Shown piece after piece: positions 36,615-38,003 of a stretch of 38,003 nucleotides of DNA. The stretch's first letter is position 1; each line of letters begins with the position of its first letter. Below the pieces are notes generated by a model. It had not been told where the DNA came from and did not search any database. It saw only the letters and a program-made list of their open reading frames with translations. The translations under genes were made by a program, and so were the position numbers. Source of the stretch: Bacteroidaceae bacterium (GTDB lineage: Bacteria; Bacteroidota; Bacteroidia; Bacteroidales; Bacteroidaceae); NCBI GenBank assembly GCA_017416735.1, contig JAFQBF010000022.1:1-38003 (forward strand), given 5' to 3'.

Positions 36615-38003
36615 TTATTGCAATCCCGCCAATTCAATCACCTTATCAACAGCTGAAAGCAAGCCTTCCGGGTTCTTTCCTCCGGCAGTTGCGAAGTGAG
36701 GAGCTCCGCCACCACCACCTTGAATCAACTTGGCAGCTTCCTTCACCAACATACCGGCCTTCAAACCGCCCTTCACGAGGTCTTCGCTCAACATCACGGT
36801 CAACATTGGCTTGCCGTTGTCCACGCTACCGATAACCACGAGCAAGCTACCCGATACTTCGCCCTTCAATTGGAATGCGATGTCCTTGGCCACATCGGCT
36901 GTGATAGGAGCGACGGTCTTGATAACCTTCACACCACTTATTTCCTTGGCATTGGCCATCAAATCGTTCTTCAACGATGCAGCCTTTTCCTTCATGAACT
37001 CTTCCACTTGCTTCTTCAAGCCTGCGTTTTCTTCGATGGACTTGCGGATAGCACTGCGGAGGTCGGGCACGTTGTTGAACAATGCCTTCAAGTCAGCCAT
37101 GGTATCTTGGAACTTGTCAATCATCTGTTCCACCTTTTCACCTGTGATGGCTTCGATACGACGGACACCGGCAGCTACCGAGCTTTCGCTGATGATGCGT
37201 ACCATACCAATCTTGCCGGTAGCCTGTACGTGAGTACCGCCACAGAATTCGATGGAGTTGCCGAATTGGATAACGCGTACTTCGTCGCCATACTTTTCAC
37301 CGAAGAGGGCGATAGCGCCGAGTTCCTTAGCCTTTTCAATCGGCAAGTTGCGGTATTCCTGCAAAGCCACGTTCTCACGAATCTTGGCATTCACCAAATG
37401 TTCTACCTGACGGATTTCTTCGTCGGTCACCTTCTGGAAGTGAGAGAAGTCGAAACGCAAGGATTCCGGTGATACCAATGAACCCTTCTGTTCAACGTGA
37501 GTACCGAGCACTTCGCGGAGCGCTTCGTCCAACAAGTGAGTACAAGAGTGGTTGGCTGCACAAGCGGCACGCTTTTCAGTATCTACACAAGCCATCATTG
37601 GTGCTTCCGGATGTTCGGGGAGCTTCTTGGCAATGTGGATAGGAAGGTTGTTTTCCTTCTTGGTATCGATGATTTCGATGGTTTCGAACTCGCTGCACAA
37701 TACACCAGTATCACCTACCTGACCACCACTTTCTGCATAGAACGGAGTGTCGCTCAACACGATTTGGTAGAGTGTCTGGTTCTTCTGCTTCACCTGACGG
37801 TAGCGGAGGATAGAGGTTTCGTATTCCGTATAGTCATAGCCCACGAAGTTGGTTTCGCCTTCGTTCAATACAATCCAGTCGCCTGTTTCTACGGCAGCTG
37901 CATTGCGGGCACGTTCCTTCTGCTTCTGCATTTCGGCCTTGAACTCTTCTTCGTTCACGGTCATGCCGTTTTCACGGAGAATCAACTCGGTCAGGTCGAG
38001 CGG
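36615..38003 (-). CDS. alaS: Alanyl-tRNA synthetase, C-terminal part (runs off right edge)
   Basis: 463 codons of the C-terminal half are visible; whole enzymes are about 870-880 residues, so the catalytic core lies beyond the right edge and no start is present. The editing domain is intact: [14 protein letters not shown] (His-x3-His) and IEFCGGTHV (Cys-x3-His) form the zinc site that removes mischarged Ser/Gly. The SGGQVGDTG block precedes it. The C-Ala domain with the glycine run [14 protein letters not shown] ends the protein. It charges tRNA-Ala in the cytosol. Confidence 0.96.
   Translation of the reverse strand, partial: PLDLTELILRENGMTVNEEEFKAEMQKQKERARNAAAVETGDWIVLNEGETNFVGYDYTEYETSILRYRQVKQKNQTLYQIVLSDTPFYAESGGQVGDTGVLCSEFETIEIIDTKKENNLPIHIAKKLPEHPEAPMMACVDTEKRAACAANHSCTHLLDEALREVLGTHVEQKGSLVSPESLRFDFSHFQKVTDEEIRQVEHLVNAKIRENVALQEYRNLPIEKAKELGAIALFGEKYGDEVRVIQFGNSIEFCGGTHVQATGKIGMVRIISESSVAAGVRRIEAITGEKVEQMIDKFQDTMADLKALFNNVPDLRSAIRKSIEENAGLKKQVEEFMKEKAASLKNDLMANAKEISGVKVIKTVAPITADVAKDIAFQLKGEVSGSLLVVIGSVDNGKPMLTVMLSEDLVKGGLKAGMLVKEAAKLIQGGGGGAPHFATAGGKNPEGLLSAVDKVIELAGLQ

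Overview
The window is a 38 kb piece of a Bacteroidales chromosome, most likely Bacteroidaceae (Bacteroides/Phocaeicola type). Three things point there. Nearly every transcription unit starts with the Bacteroides promoter (-33 TTTG, -7 TAnnTTTG, about 20 nt apart) and not with a -35/-10 pair. Shine-Dalgarno sequences are largely absent. Several families are typical of Bacteroidetes (BF3164-like propeller lipoproteins, TPR-TM-HTH regulators, DUF4834, DUF3822, CarboxypepD_reg-type outer-membrane barrels). Species cannot be named from the sequence alone.

Region 1 (1-7510, accessory, all minus strand). Two related cassettes of [TPR transmembrane regulator - propeller lipoprotein] lie in tandem. 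The downstream cassette (3546 to 1) is complete: regulator, propeller lipoprotein, a tiny lipoprotein and an outer-membrane barrel protein, the last three translationally overlapping. The upstream cassette (7100 to 5383) has a regulator cut to its N-terminal TPR part. Between them sits a hipBA toxin-antitoxin module whose last gene ends 4 nt before the intact regulator starts. The gap between intact regulator and lipoprotein carries six GTAAATT-type boxes with roughly helical spacing. Two of them are kept at exactly the same distance from the -7 box in the second cassette. This is the best candidate for an undescribed regulatory system here.

Region 2 (7511-22313, core). pyrH with its own promoter and terminator; a yraN-birA-MATE operon; a divergent small ribbon-helix-helix-like gene with tadA; a psd-pssA-DUF4834 unit (phosphatidylethanolamine synthesis); dnaE; trxA with a small acidic protein; and an operon aroA - anchored protein - metal ABC permease - tsaE - Imm17-like membrane protein, preceded by dinB.

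Region 3 (22314-38003, mostly core and envelope). An OmpA-family protein, a secreted M28-type peptidase, a SIMPL-domain protein, a 200-bp imperfect palindrome, tRNA-Pro(GGG), aroB, a large outer-membrane barrel protein with a Met/Gly/Arg-rich tail, cardiolipin synthase, a three-gene unit ending in rsmD, a RecD-like helicase, and the C-terminal half of alaS, which runs off the right edge. I see no CRISPR array, transposase or prophage genes.
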